Assembly (NCBI RefSeq): GCF_000317535.1
Contig: NC_019757.1
Coordinates: forward strand, 4,615,501-4,679,500
DNA from: Cylindrospermum stagnale PCC 7417
GTDB lineage: Bacteria; Cyanobacteriota; Cyanobacteriia; Cyanobacteriales; Nostocaceae
Direction of reading: 5' to 3'
Length of the DNA: 64,000 nucleotides
Shown in pieces: positions 10,234-19,573 of the stretch. Numbering within the stretch: the first letter of the stretch is position 1; every line of letters starts with the position of its first letter. The translations under genes and the position numbers were made by a program. The notes beneath the pieces are model-generated. The model was not told the DNA's origin. It searched no databases and saw only the letters and a program-made list of their open reading frames with translations.

Positions 10234-10911
10234 TCAACTGTCTTTTACGGCAGTGGCAACCGCCGCTAATCCAAGGACTGTAATCCCATATTGACGAAGT
10301 GCGTACACAGCAGACTTGGCCGTGGCACCAGTTGTGTAAATGTCATCCACTAACAGCACTGGGGTATCTGGGGGATGGCGATGTAATACTTGCCCAACAG
10401 CAAAAGCGTCTGCCAAGTTTTTTTCTCGCTCAAAGCTTGATAAAATATGCTGCGCCTGAGTTTCTTTTGTTCGCTCTAAACCATTTATTTTTAATTTTAA
10501 CCCAGTTGTTTGGCAGAAGCTTTGGGCTATCAGTGCCGCTTGGTTGTAACCACGTTCCTTTTGCCTGCTGGGGTGGAGTGGGATGGGCACAACCACAAGC
10601 TGTGTATCTTTCTGGGGGGATTTTAATAACCACGCCTCTCCTAACAAGTGACCCAAAGTCTGAGCGATTTGGGGTTGCTTGTCGTATTTCATCACGGCGA
10701 TCGCTCTTTTGAGGCAACCGCCATAAAGCCCCCAGCCAAACACTGGTAAGGGCTGCTGCCACAGATAGCTAGGGTTTTTTAGGTGACAGTTTTGCAGTTG
10801 TTTGGTGCAATATTGACAAAACCTATCTGATGTGTTTCGTTGGCAGAGCGGGCAATTGGTTTGGAGAAAAAGGTTGAGTAAGCCTTTGAAATTCTGAGTC
10901 CAAGTGTGCAT
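10234..10911 (-). CDS. comF: ComF family protein
   Basis: Phosphoribosyltransferase-like protein of the ComF/GntX group, linked in other bacteria to uptake of DNA during natural transformation. The N-terminus has a zinc ribbon (CPLCQRNTSDRFCQYC), and the C-terminal half has the PRPP loop VLLVDDIYTTGAT. The intermediate PIPLHPSRQKERGYNQA motif is also typical. The 225-residue length is normal. Its start codon directly abuts the stop of the GNAT gene upstream, so the two are co-transcribed and probably translationally coupled. Confidence 0.88.
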   Translation of the reverse strand: MHTWTQNFKGLLNLFLQTNCPLCQRNTSDRFCQYCTKQLQNCHLKNPSYLWQQPLPVFGWGLYGGCLKRAIAVMKYDKQPQIAQTLGHLLGEAWLLKSPQKDTQLVVVPIPLHPSRQKERGYNQAALIAQSFCQTTGLKLKINGLERTKETQAQHILSSFEREKNLADAFAVGQVLHRHPPDTPVLLVDDIYTTGATAKSAVYALRQYGITVLGLAAVATAVKDS

Positions 10912-11424
10912 TTAGGGTTGATTGAGAAATTTAACGTAAACGCGATCGCATCTTGCTGTTTCTACACCTGTTGCTGGGTTATAACCGTTGCTTTCGTACA
11001 GCTTGACGGCTTCAACTAAAACACTGGCGGTTTCAATCCAAATTTCCTGAAAACCACGGGAGGCGATCGCTACTTCTAGCTGTTGTAACAAATATTTTCC
11101 CAATCCCAAACCCCTAACACTTGGTAAAAGATACATTTTGCGGATTTCTACAGCTTTTTCTCCCCGATGGATGGGGTAGTATGCAGCAGTACCAACCACC
11201 TGATTTTGGTGTTCTATTACCCAAAATTCGCCGCCGGTTGCTAAGTAACATTCTTCCACTTGCAGCACATCTCGGTCTGCGCCGTCGGGTTCCCAACCCA
11301 GACCATATTCTAATAGTACAGATTTAATCACTGTAGAGGCTGGGATGCGATCACCTACGGTGGGGCGTAGCCCATCGCTTTCTTCCCAATCACGAATTAA
11401 AAAATCTTGATAATAATCTTGCAT
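10912..11424 (-). CDS. GNAT family N-acetyltransferase
   Basis: A 170-residue acetyl-CoA-dependent acyltransferase. The fold is recognisable from EFWVIEHQNQVVGTAAYYPI (strands 2-4), KMYLLPSVRGLGLGKYLLQQL (motif A with the R/Q-x-x-G-x-G/A pyrophosphate loop, here RGLGLG) and a late VKLYESNGYNPA (motif B). The substrate is unknown. It is the first gene of a pair with comF, its stop codon touching the comF start. Confidence 0.85.
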   Translation of the reverse strand: MQDYYQDFLIRDWEESDGLRPTVGDRIPASTVIKSVLLEYGLGWEPDGADRDVLQVEECYLATGGEFWVIEHQNQVVGTAAYYPIHRGEKAVEIRKMYLLPSVRGLGLGKYLLQQLEVAIASRGFQEIWIETASVLVEAVKLYESNGYNPATGVETARCDRVYVKFLNQP

Positions 11425-11467
11425 CTAAAAAAATTTGAATTAGTAGAGAAACGACAGTAGCTGCCCC

Positions 11468-12919
11468 TTAAGCCTTTACAGGCAATATGATATCAAACTC
11501 AGTTCCTTGACCCAGCACCGAATTCACCTCGATTGTGCCGCCATGTTTCTCTAAAATAATTTGACGGGCAATTGCTAGCCCTAACCCAATACCCCGGCCT
11601 ACAGGTTTGGTGGTAAACAAATAGTCAAAGATCCGCTTTTTTATTTCCTCTGTCATCCCCACACCATTATCAGCAATCCGAATCCTAATGTGCTGATCAT
11701 CTAATAGGGTCGTACTAATTGTAATCCGATAGGGATTGGCGGTAATTTTCTGCAAACCGCGTCCTTGATGCAAATCTTCTAAGGACTCAATAGCGTTAGC
11801 CAACAAGTTCATAAAGACTTGGTTTAATTGACCAGGGAAGCATTCGATCAGGGGAATGTTTCCATAGTCTGTAATGACTTCGATATTGGACTGTGCTTTG
11901 TTGGCTTTTAGCCTATGTCTGAGAATCAGAATAGTGCTGTCAAGACCTTCATGGACGTTGAAAGGAACTTTATACTCATTATCGCTTCTAGAAAAGTTAC
12001 GCAGACTGTTGCTGATGCTAAGAATACGATCAACGCCCAGCATCATCGAATTGAGCAGTTTGGGCAAGTCTTTCCACAGATATTCTAGGTCAATCGCCGC
12101 GATTTTTTCTTGAATCTCCGCCCCTGGATTGGGAAATTTTTGTTGGTAAAGGTTGATCAGTGTAAACAAATCATTGAGGTAATTCTGACAAGGTTCAAGG
12201 TTACCAGAAACAAAACAGACGGGGTTATTGATTTCATGGGCAATTCCCGCAACCAGGTTACCAAGGGCAGACATTTTTTCATGTTGCACTAGTTGTAATT
12301 GAGTTCGTTGGAGATGCTCGATAGTTTCTGCTAATTGGCGGGATTTATCTTTCTCAAGAGAATACAGACGTGCATTTTCTTCACTCAGATATTGAATGGA
12401 TTGTCGCGATCGCTTTTGCTGTAACTCTGCCGATGCCCGGATGGCAAACAACTGGATAATTCCTTCCAGAATAGTTGGATGAAACATCGGTTTGCAACCG
12501 ACAACATAAAGGACACCAATTGATTTACCATCAGCATCTTTAAGAGCTACACCATAATAGCTCTCGGCATCCAACGATGCTAACGCTTTGCTTTTTGGGA
12601 AGAATTGCTGGATATTTCTGGCACAAAAGTAGCTTCCCTCTTGCAATGCAGCTTTACAAGGTGTTGGCTCTGGATCATAGCAGTTCATTGATTCCAGTTT
12701 GCCGTTCTGCCAAAATGCCAATGAGTGCAATTTTCCATCTGATAATTCTGTTGCCACTGCGTAAGGAACATCTAATGCGAGGGACAAACTTCTTACCAAT
12801 GCGGTGAAGAATTCTTCACCAGTGCTTGCTGCTGTTGCCTCGAAGACATATTTTAGGATGTTTTCAATGTTGTGATCGGCAACAGATATGTTATTAAAAT
12901 TTTCTTCTGCTTCAAGCAT
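11468..12919 (-). CDS. GAF-domain sensor histidine kinase
   Basis: Soluble two-component kinase of 483 residues with no membrane helix. Order: GAF sensor domain at about 20-165, a coiled coil at 165-215 (SEENARLYSLEKDKSRQLAE), a dimerisation domain with the phospho-accepting His228 in AGIAHEINNPV, and a HATPase at about 345-483 with N box NLLANAIESL, G1 IADNGVGM and G2 GRGIGLGLAIARQI. The HEINNP form is typical of the multi-sensor cyanobacterial kinases. No response regulator lies next to it, so its partner is elsewhere. The signal is unknown. Confidence 0.9.
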   Translation of the reverse strand: MLEAEENFNNISVADHNIENILKYVFEATAASTGEEFFTALVRSLSLALDVPYAVATELSDGKLHSLAFWQNGKLESMNCYDPEPTPCKAALQEGSYFCARNIQQFFPKSKALASLDAESYYGVALKDADGKSIGVLYVVGCKPMFHPTILEGIIQLFAIRASAELQQKRSRQSIQYLSEENARLYSLEKDKSRQLAETIEHLQRTQLQLVQHEKMSALGNLVAGIAHEINNPVCFVSGNLEPCQNYLNDLFTLINLYQQKFPNPGAEIQEKIAAIDLEYLWKDLPKLLNSMMLGVDRILSISNSLRNFSRSDNEYKVPFNVHEGLDSTILILRHRLKANKAQSNIEVITDYGNIPLIECFPGQLNQVFMNLLANAIESLEDLHQGRGLQKITANPYRITISTTLLDDQHIRIRIADNGVGMTEEIKKRIFDYLFTTKPVGRGIGLGLAIARQIILEKHGGTIEVNSVLGQGTEFDIILPVKA

Positions 12920-13078
12920 AACTTGTTACTTCTAGTATAGGCGCTTAAGTGTGTATTCATAATGCTGATTAAACCACACAAACATAGCACGTAAGTTTAG
13001 AGAAGCAGTTGCTATCTGTCTAAAGGAATAGATAATGCCGGAATCACAGTATAAAAGCAACAACAAGAATGTTCATCA

Positions 13079-14476
13079 TCACCGCTCATCTGATTGCAAA
13101 CCATACCAGCCATACCAATGACGCACCGCTAGCCAAACAGCACTAAGCAAGCCGGCAACGCTGAGAGTAAGACCGCTGAATGGTATTAATAAACCGAAGA
13201 CCGGTAACACAGCCCCAGAAATTGTACAGATGATCGCAGCTAGGGAAGCACGACGGTTTGAACCTAAGCCATAAGTCAAAGCTAGTAAAATCAGGGAAAT
13301 AAACGTCCAAGCAAGCTGGGCATTGATTAACCGCCCCAGATAGGTCAAAGTCAGCAGACAAGCGAAGAAAATACCAGCTGCGATCGCCACATTTTTTAAA
13401 CTCATGGGCAGTGATAAATATAGCAACAATATCCACCACAAAAATAAAGCTGGTGTTAGAAGCAACAACCGGGGAAAGATGCCAGTTTTACCAATGGGTA
13501 GGCTGTTGGTAAACACACCAAAAGGGTTTTTGACAGAAACATTGTCATTAAATATCCAAGTAAATTGGGTGCTGTTGCCATCAACTTTAATATCATTAGG
13601 TACAATGCCACTAGCAAAATCTACAGGACTAAATTTAGCGATCGCTAACAGGCGGAAGTTAGACAGCAACTGCTCCCCGGCGCTATAAACCCAGCGCGGC
13701 CCCCCTTTCGCCCGATAGGTAACGCGAAAGGTGGTTTCTTGTCCAGGTTGCAAGCGGAAGGGAAAGCCATAGTCACCTGGATTCGTTTGTTGTAACCTGG
13801 TCTTGTCACGCTCTACTTTATAGCTCTCCAGTAGAGAGTAACCGTTGGGTGGCGGTGCTTCAAAGAAAAAACTATTAATATCTGTGAGTTTGTTAACAAC
13901 TTTGTAGTCGGCGGTGTAGTCTACGTTATAAATGGCGCTGCGTCCTTTGACATCTATGCTTTGGTCAAGATTAACTTGAATTTGCGAACCAGCCAGAGTC
14001 AGGAAGCGAGTGAATTTTTGGGTAGAATTTACCTTAACTATCTTGTCTTTGACTTGAGTAGTGTAAGTGTATGGCTCCTCAGCAATGTAGCGCACCTGTG
14101 GCGCGATTTGCTCAAGCTTATCACCAGCAACACTTTCGGCTACTTGAGTTACCTTGGCTTGTTCCCAGTGGTGGTAGCGATTGCTCAATGTTGAACAGAG
14201 AAAAAAGCCCGGTACTATGAGAACTAATATCAGGGCTAAATGTTGTAACCCCCGCAAAAGCTGGGAGTAATGCAGCGCCCATTCACCAAAAAAAACCAGT
14301 TGTTCTGACTTGTTTCGCTGTAGGGAAAAACTCATCAGTGCAATGGCAATTCCTAAAGCTATAACTAAAAATACTAATAATAGTGAACCTTGGAGAACCT
14401 GAGTACCAAATTGCACTAACTCAGCCGGATGTGTTAAATCGGGTAATCCGGGAACGCCTTGAGCAGAAGTAGGCAT
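13079..14476 (-). CDS. conserved cyanobacterial membrane protein, 465 aa
   Basis: Not assigned to a named family. The N-terminus has two hydrophobic helices (about residues 30-52 and 78-98). A soluble, beta-rich periplasmic or lumenal region of about 200 residues follows (110-320, with YNVDYTADYKV and PGQETTFRVTYRAKGGPRWVY). The C-terminus has five to six closely spaced membrane helices (about 335-455). The architecture suggests an extracytoplasmic domain held by a membrane anchor bundle. The only context is the neighbouring histidine kinase on the same strand, 159 bases downstream, so an operon is possible but unproven. Confidence 0.75.
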   Translation of the reverse strand: MPTSAQGVPGLPDLTHPAELVQFGTQVLQGSLLLVFLVIALGIAIALMSFSLQRNKSEQLVFFGEWALHYSQLLRGLQHLALILVLIVPGFFLCSTLSNRYHHWEQAKVTQVAESVAGDKLEQIAPQVRYIAEEPYTYTTQVKDKIVKVNSTQKFTRFLTLAGSQIQVNLDQSIDVKGRSAIYNVDYTADYKVVNKLTDINSFFFEAPPPNGYSLLESYKVERDKTRLQQTNPGDYGFPFRLQPGQETTFRVTYRAKGGPRWVYSAGEQLLSNFRLLAIAKFSPVDFASGIVPNDIKVDGNSTQFTWIFNDNVSVKNPFGVFTNSLPIGKTGIFPRLLLLTPALFLWWILLLYLSLPMSLKNVAIAAGIFFACLLTLTYLGRLINAQLAWTFISLILLALTYGLGSNRRASLAAIICTISGAVLPVFGLLIPFSGLTLSVAGLLSAVWLAVRHWYGWYGLQSDER

Positions 14477-14555
14477 GGGCAGGTATTTAGATAATTTTAT
14501 ACACCTGACCTATTTTATATATTAAAAGTTTCTAGAAAAATAGCAGTACAAATCA

Positions 14556-14599
14556 AAAAGCGGAATAATTCTTGGTTGGTTTAGAATTACCCCGCTTTT
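14556..14599 (-). terminator. long hairpin after the small membrane protein gene
   Basis: AAAAGCGGAATAATTCT pairs with AGAATTACCCCGCTTTT across a 10-base loop, with small internal mismatches. On the minus strand it ends in a T-rich run, so it most likely terminates the gene at 14737-14970. Confidence 0.65.
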
Positions 14600-14736
14600 G
14601 TAGAATGTTAAACACACAGATGCACTCTTCAGCGCACCCCTAATTGCCATACAAACTGTTCCCCTGAAATAATTTCCCTATTTTCAATCAGATTACTGAC
14701 CACAATTCAGTTTTACTATTTGCAATTTGAAAAAGC

Positions 14737-14970
14737 TTAATCGCTGGATGTCGGCTTCAAAAATAGCCAGGCGACAAAGAAAGTCGCTGCTGTAAATAGT
14801 TGCATCAGATCCAACGCAGACAGATAACCATCTGCGAAGGAAGCAATACTGCGGTCGGTGATGCCAAATAGCCAAGATGAGATGCCAAATAGCCAAATGC
14901 CATTCTTGAGAGTTCCTAAGAACTCTTTAGAGTCTGATAGTTGCTGGTCGTTCATGATCTTGTGCTCCAT
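14737..14970 (-). CDS. small membrane protein, 77 aa
   Basis: Hydrophobic protein with helices around GIWLFGISSWLFGI and LDLMQLFTAATFFVAWLFL. The segment GIWLFGISSWLFGITD is an internal repeat of WLFGI, reflecting a local DNA duplication near 14865-14895. The start could be the ATG at 14970 or the one at 14955; the second gives MNDQQLSDSKEF. Function unknown. It lies upstream of the 465-residue membrane protein on the same strand but a terminator-like hairpin separates the two. Confidence 0.6.
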   Translation of the reverse strand: MEHKIMNDQQLSDSKEFLGTLKNGIWLFGISSWLFGITDRSIASFADGYLSALDLMQLFTAATFFVAWLFLKPTSSD

Positions 14971-15525
14971 TTATTGAAGAAACTAGCGAGCGTAACGTGC
15001 TGGAGGCAATCAATCAACTGAGAACTTTTTCAACTCCTGACACTGAATTTACATTTACATTAATAAATGTTTCAAGTACTTGACTTCACTACCTACAGAT
15101 ACATCTCCGCATCTAGATTTTCCTCCTTTGGTTCTGTCGCCTTTGGGGGAGGGCAATAACTTGAATACTCAACTCCTCAGCCAGGGGCTAAAGCACTTTT
15201 GTTGCTTAATCACCAATAAAGTATACAAAAATTTATTTGTAAATATAATACACCATAAGACAGAGATAATTCAAGTGATCAATCAGACAGCAGCCTTTCT
15301 GTATTAAACATCTCCGACAAAGAATGTAGAGACGTTGCATGCAACGTCTCTACAAGGGTTCTGGAAGCCGGATATTTGTTTTCTGGAGATATCTATTAGC
15401 TAAACAAGGATTTGACACGCCAAGAAGTACTCAGCATCTACTTTCTGCCGATTTCATCCTTGGGATACTCATCGCTCAGGAGGAAAACTTAGTTAAATTA
15501 AAGGTGGCAATAGTCGATAAATTGA
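14971..15525. other. intergenic stretch before uvsE
   Basis: Apart from the 30-bp palindrome at 15325-15354, nothing was identified. A short open frame at 15080-15307 has no recognisable protein features. The uvsE promoter should lie in the last 150 bases. Confidence 0.4.
15325..15354. repeat. 30-bp perfect palindrome, copy 1 of 3
   Basis: The half-site TGTAGAGACGTTGCA is followed directly by its exact reverse complement. Related copies lie at 18920-18949 and 21862-21889. It has no attached T run and is not next to a stop codon, which argues for a dispersed repeat rather than a terminator. Confidence 0.85.
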
Positions 15526-16482
15526 ATGACCGCAATCCAGTTTCCCAATTTACCTGATGCACAGCGAAGTCAATACAGCACTCTGCCGCAGTTAGGGCTA
15601 GTTTGCATCACCGTTGATAAACAAGTGCGCTTTCGGACAATGACGCGCACGCGCTACTTGCAACTATCTCTAGAACAACGCCAAAGCAGTCTCAGAGAAA
15701 TCTATCAGCATAATTTACAACGTTTGGATAAAGCATTATCTTTCTGTCAGGAGAATAATCTTCAGCTTTATCGAATGTCTTCGGCTTTATTTCCCTTGAG
15801 TGATATGGAAGACGAAATCGGCGCCAACATATTAGAGGAAATGAGCGCTGATTTAGGCAAAATTGGGCAACGGGCCCAAGCATTAGGCATCAGAATGGTG
15901 CTGCATCCTGATCAATATGTGGTGTTGAGTTCTGAATCTGCGGAAGTTGTGCAAACAAGTATTAAAATTTTGGCACGACATGCCCGCACAATGGATTTGC
16001 TGGGCTTACCTCAGTCACCTTGGTCTTTGATGAATATTCATGGGGGCAAATCTCAACGCGCTGATCAACTGGTGGGGGTGATCTCAGAGTTGCCAGAAAC
16101 AATCAAAAGCCGCTTGACTTTTGAGAATGATGAATACGCCTACAGCGCTAGTGAAATTTTAGCAGTGTGTCAACGCGCTGGTGTACCAATGGTGTTTGAT
16201 GCTCATCATCATATTTGTCACGAAAAATTAGACAGCTATGATCATCCGAGTGTAGCGTCGATGTTTTACGCAGCGCGGGAAACTTGGAAAAATCCAGATT
16301 GGCAATTAGTGCATATTTCCAACGGGGAAACGGCTTTCAACGATCGCAAGCATAGCGATTTAATCAGCGCGATGCCTGATGTCTACCATCAAGCACCTTG
16401 GATAGAAGTGGAAGCTAAACACAAGGAAAATGCGATCGCTTATTTGCGCTCTTGGTGGTTAATGCCGAATAATAAAAAATAA
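15526..16482 (+). CDS. uvsE: UV damage endonuclease
   Basis: TIM-barrel endonuclease that nicks DNA 5' to UV photoproducts, starting an alternative excision repair path. The 318-residue protein has the family order: LGLVCIT, NLQLYRMSSALFPL, RMVLHPDQYVVLSS, SLMNIHGGKSQRA, RLTFENDEYAYS, PMVFDAHHHICH and the acidic/His metal ligands in IEVEAKHKENA. Metal ligands in this family are His and Glu residues of these blocks. The stop codon is 3 bases from the Hsp70-like start, so the two genes are almost surely co-transcribed. No clear ribosome-binding site precedes the ATG at 15526. Confidence 0.92.
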   Translation: MTAIQFPNLPDAQRSQYSTLPQLGLVCITVDKQVRFRTMTRTRYLQLSLEQRQSSLREIYQHNLQRLDKALSFCQENNLQLYRMSSALFPLSDMEDEIGANILEEMSADLGKIGQRAQALGIRMVLHPDQYVVLSSESAEVVQTSIKILARHARTMDLLGLPQSPWSLMNIHGGKSQRADQLVGVISELPETIKSRLTFENDEYAYSASEILAVCQRAGVPMVFDAHHHICHEKLDSYDHPSVASMFYAARETWKNPDWQLVHISNGETAFNDRKHSDLISAMPDVYHQAPWIEVEAKHKENAIAYLRSWWLMPNNKK

Positions 16483-16485
16483 AAG

Positions 16486-18084
16486 ATGGCGATCGCAATT
16501 GATTTTGGTACTAGCAACACAGTTATAGCCCGCTGGAATCCCGTTACCCAGCAGGCAGAAACCATTAATCTACCTGGTTTATCAATTCAACAAAGTCTCA
16601 ATCCACCGCTGATTCCCAGCTTGGTTTATGTGGAAGATGCAACTCAGGGTAAAGTCTTAGTAGGGCAACAAGTGCGCGATCGCGGTCTTGACCTCAAAGG
16701 CGAAACCCGATTTTTCCGTAGCTTCAAACGGGGTATTGGTGCAGATATCCAAGGTTTTTTACCCGAACTTGATGGGCAAATCGTCACCTTTGAGAAAGTC
16801 GGGGAATGGTTTCTCAACAAGGTAATTGAGGAATTAGCACCTCTGGAAGGCGGGTTAGATTCTCTAGTTTTAACTGTACCTGTAGATAGTTTTGAAGCTT
16901 ATCGCCATTGGTTAGGCAAAGTTTGTCAATCCCTGAGAGTCGAACAGGTGCGGATGCTGGATGAACCCACCGCAGCCGCTTTGGGTTATGGTTTGGCAAA
17001 TCAAGAAATGGTCTTGGTAATTGACTTTGGTGGCGGTACTTTGGATTTATCTCTTGTGCGCTTAGATCAATCTCTGCAAGGGACTTCTAAACCTTTGGGA
17101 TTTCTGCTCAAATGGGGTAACAAATCCCTCGCCGAAGACTCCAAGCAAAAGGTAAAAACCGCCCGTGTTCTGGCGAAAGCTGGGCAAAATTTAGGCGGTA
17201 CTGATATTGATAATTGGTTAGTAGATTACTTTGCCAAAACTCAAGGATTGGCGGTAAGTCCCCTGACAACGCGGCTAGCGGAACGGGTGAAAATTCAGTT
17301 ATCTACTCAAAACCAAGCCAGTGAGGTGTATTTTGATGATGAGACGTTTGAAAGTTATGAACTGGAATTAACCCGCGAAGCTTTAGAAGTTGTCCTTAAA
17401 GAACATGGGTTTTTTGAGTTGCTGGATGAGTCGATGACATCTCTCTTGCAGCAAGCGCGACGCCAAGGGATAGAAATTGCCGATATTAATGCAGTGTTGT
17501 TAGTTGGTGGTACCGTGCAATTACCCGCAGTGCAGACATGGGTAAAACAGTACTTTGAACCGGAAAAAATTCGTTGTACACGTCCTTTTGAAGCGATCGC
17601 TCAAGGTGCGCTGCAATTAGCGCAAGGTGTGGAAATCAAAGACTTTCTCTATCATAGTTATGGTGTCCGCTATTGGGATCGTCGCAAAGGTCGCCACAAT
17701 TGGCACCCAATTATTAAAGCAGGACAGGCTTACCCTATGAGTCAGCCGGTAGATTTAGTTTTAGGCGCTTCTTTAGAGAATCAGCCCAGCATTGAGTTAA
17801 TTATCGGGGAATTGGGAGCAGAGACAGGTGGTACCGAAGTTTATTTTGATGGCGATCGCTTAATTACGCGCCGGCTTGAGGGTGGTGTGACAACCGTTAA
17901 ACCTCTCAACGATCAAGAAGGGGCGCGAAGTATTGCCCAGCTTACCCCTCCCGGCTATCCAGGAAGCGATCGCATTAAAATTTTGTTTCAAGTTGATGAA
18001 CAACGCTTTTTACGCATCACCGTTGAAGACTTATTAACCAATAACACCCTATTAGAAAATCAACTTGTGGCACAGTTGAGTTAG
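16486..18084 (+). CDS. Hsp70-family (DnaK-like) ATPase, shortened
   Basis: A 532-residue member of the actin/Hsp70 ATPase superfamily. The phosphate loops are clear: AIDFGTSNTVIARW at the N-terminus, VIDFGGGTLDLSLV near residue 180 and VLLVGGTVQLPAV near 345. The LDEPTAAALGYGL motif is also present. The region after about residue 385 is far shorter and different from the DnaK substrate-binding domain, so this is not a housekeeping DnaK but a specialised relative, as found in several copies in cyanobacteria. It follows uvsE by 3 bases. The client is unknown; a link to UV repair is only inferred from the operon. Confidence 0.88.
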   Translation: MAIAIDFGTSNTVIARWNPVTQQAETINLPGLSIQQSLNPPLIPSLVYVEDATQGKVLVGQQVRDRGLDLKGETRFFRSFKRGIGADIQGFLPELDGQIVTFEKVGEWFLNKVIEELAPLEGGLDSLVLTVPVDSFEAYRHWLGKVCQSLRVEQVRMLDEPTAAALGYGLANQEMVLVIDFGGGTLDLSLVRLDQSLQGTSKPLGFLLKWGNKSLAEDSKQKVKTARVLAKAGQNLGGTDIDNWLVDYFAKTQGLAVSPLTTRLAERVKIQLSTQNQASEVYFDDETFESYELELTREALEVVLKEHGFFELLDESMTSLLQQARRQGIEIADINAVLLVGGTVQLPAVQTWVKQYFEPEKIRCTRPFEAIAQGALQLAQGVEIKDFLYHSYGVRYWDRRKGRHNWHPIIKAGQAYPMSQPVDLVLGASLENQPSIELIIGELGAETGGTEVYFDGDRLITRRLEGGVTTVKPLNDQEGARSIAQLTPPGYPGSDRIKILFQVDEQRFLRITVEDLLTNNTLLENQLVAQLS

Positions 18085-18137
18085 ATAGGGGTAATTAGTC
18101 AAATCTGATAATTTTTAAGAATACCCATGATCAAACT

Positions 18138-18184
18138 AGCCTGCGTAGACAGGCTTTGTTCCGGTAGCCCCAGGCTTCAGCCTG
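18138..18184. terminator. paired hairpins between convergent genes
   Basis: AGCCTGCGTAGACAGGCT and CAGGCTTCAGCCTG are two adjacent stems in the gap between the Hsp70-like gene and the convergent S4 gene. They share the AGGCT core and could pair with each other. There is no strong T run. They are probably repeat-derived and may act as a shared terminator. Confidence 0.4.
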
Positions 18185-18200
18185 TAGGCGAATAAACCTA

Positions 18201-18428
18201 CTATTTACTATTTAAGTCCCCAACCTCAAAAGTTTGCCCTTCTACTGTTACTTTGTCGCCTGAGACTAATTTCCGTCCTCGTCTGATTTCAACCGTGCCA
18301 TTGACTTTTACATCACCATCAACGATCATCAGTTTGGCTTGCCCTCCACTGGGGGCTACACCCATTAACTTTAAAAACTGGTCAAGTTTAATCATCTGGG
18401 CACTTGTCAAAACTAATTCACGCTGCAT
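18201..18428 (-). CDS. S4-domain RNA-binding protein (YbcJ-like)
   Basis: A 75-residue protein consisting of one S4 domain: MIKLDQFLKLMGVAPSGGQAK, then DGDVKVNGTVEIRRGRKL and GDKVTVEG. This is the short YbcJ/YaaA type. It probably binds structured RNA, perhaps on the ribosome; no target can be named. It converges on the Hsp70-like gene and is 28 bases downstream of another small minus-strand gene. Confidence 0.85.
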   Translation of the reverse strand: MQRELVLTSAQMIKLDQFLKLMGVAPSGGQAKLMIVDGDVKVNGTVEIRRGRKLVSGDKVTVEGQTFEVGDLNSK

Positions 18429-18456
18429 ACAACAACTTAATTTTATATTAGATCGA

Positions 18457-18780
18457 TTACAGCATAGTAGAGTGATTAGCTGATTTTTCTGGATTTATGT
18501 CAATTTCTGGTTCATTTTTTGAAGCTTTGAATTCTTGCCAAAGCGCCTTAATGTCCTGATGAGCTTTTTCAGGGGATATTTTCCCAGATGCTTCTAAGCC
18601 GCTAATGTAGCCAATTTCTTGAGCAAAATTCTGTAGTTTGATATATGAATCTATATTTCCTGAGGTGACATGACCACAGTAGCGACAGAGAGGGGCGATG
18701 TTCGTATTTATGCTGGTCTCTTTCGGCTGCACTGTCAGTTTATCCTCTAAAAATTTTTCTTTCTCTAGAGTTATCAGCAA
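18457..18780 (-). CDS. hypothetical protein, 107 aa
   Basis: Soluble, helix-rich small protein with one CRYCGH pair of Cys (residues about 32-35) that might bind metal together with a nearby His, but a full zinc site is not evident. The C-terminus is charged (EPEIDINPEKSANHS). The frame is complete and lies 28 bases upstream of the S4 gene on the same strand, so they may form an operon. The family was not recognised. Confidence 0.5.
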   Translation of the reverse strand: MLITLEKEKFLEDKLTVQPKETSINTNIAPLCRYCGHVTSGNIDSYIKLQNFAQEIGYISGLEASGKISPEKAHQDIKALWQEFKASKNEPEIDINPEKSANHSTML

Positions 18781-18919
18781 ATTGCTGATAATTTACGCAA
18801 TTGCCCCTAAAGAAAGTCGAGTGGACTTAGCGCCGAAAGAAAACCCCTCAGTATAGATACGAGGGATGCGTCATTTCTAATCTTCTTTACAGCAGTTTTC
18901 GCTTTGGTAGACCTCACAC

Positions 18920-18949
18920 TGTAGAGACGTTGCCTGCAACGTCTCTACA
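18920..18949. repeat. 30-bp near-perfect palindrome, copy 2 of 3
   Basis: TGTAGAGACGTTGC and GCAACGTCTCTACA around a CT centre. It differs from the copy at 15325 by a single central base. Confidence 0.85.
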
Positions 18950-19033
18950 AAGAAAGGTTTGAATTTCTAATAAGATAGTCCATTCACCTGAAAATTGCTG
19001 TAAGGACATCTCTACAGCCGTCAAAGTGCGATC

Positions 19034-19573
19034 TTACCGACGCACTACTACTAAAGTCCCCATTTGCGCCCAGTTGTACAGCTGACGCGCCTGCTTGACA
19101 GGCAAATTCACGCAACCATGACTAACTGGAGTGCCAAAACGGTTATGCCAGAATGCACCGTGAATGGCATAGCCTCTATAGAAATACATAGCGTAAGGAA
19201 CATTAGCAATATCGTAGCCCCTGCCACGCATTCTGTTAGTGCGGTATTTAGAATTAATCCGATATTCACCTACGGGTGTGGGGGTCGCTCTTTTGCCCGT
19301 AGAAGTTCGGAACGAATAAACAAGTTTTTTACCTTGCCATGCACGTACGCGTTGCTCAGATAAGTCAATTTCAATCCAACGAGATGAGGAGATTTGTCTT
19401 TTCTTCGATACACTTTTGCTGTTGTTATTTACTGAAACGGCGTTAGCTGTAGCAGCGTAGGGGTCAGCTGCGATTGGTGGCGACCAAGAGAGCAAATTTG
19501 CTAGCATCAGTGCCATACCCGTACAGAAACTTCCTGAGCAACGTATCAAACTGCTGCGAATCCAGGTTTGCAT
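19034..19573 (-). CDS. L,D-transpeptidase (YkuD family)
   Basis: An exported enzyme of 179 residues that forms 3-3 or lipoprotein cross-links in peptidoglycan. The N-terminal signal peptide runs to about residue 37 (ending PIAADPYA). The YkuD domain follows: [20 protein letters not shown], then [20 protein letters not shown] and the catalytic [20 protein letters not shown], where the Cys of SHGC is the nucleophile. It has the classic single-domain length. A paralogue follows upstream at 19989-20501, so the pair probably arose by duplication. Confidence 0.92.
   Translation of the reverse strand: MQTWIRSSLIRCSGSFCTGMALMLANLLSWSPPIAADPYAATANAVSVNNNSKSVSKKRQISSSRWIEIDLSEQRVRAWQGKKLVYSFRTSTGKRATPTPVGEYRINSKYRTNRMRGRGYDIANVPYAMYFYRGYAIHGAFWHNRFGTPVSHGCVNLPVKQARQLYNWAQMGTLVVVRR

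Noticed and set aside
15080-15307. 75-codon frame before uvsE
   Set aside because: No ribosome-binding site and no recognisable protein features.
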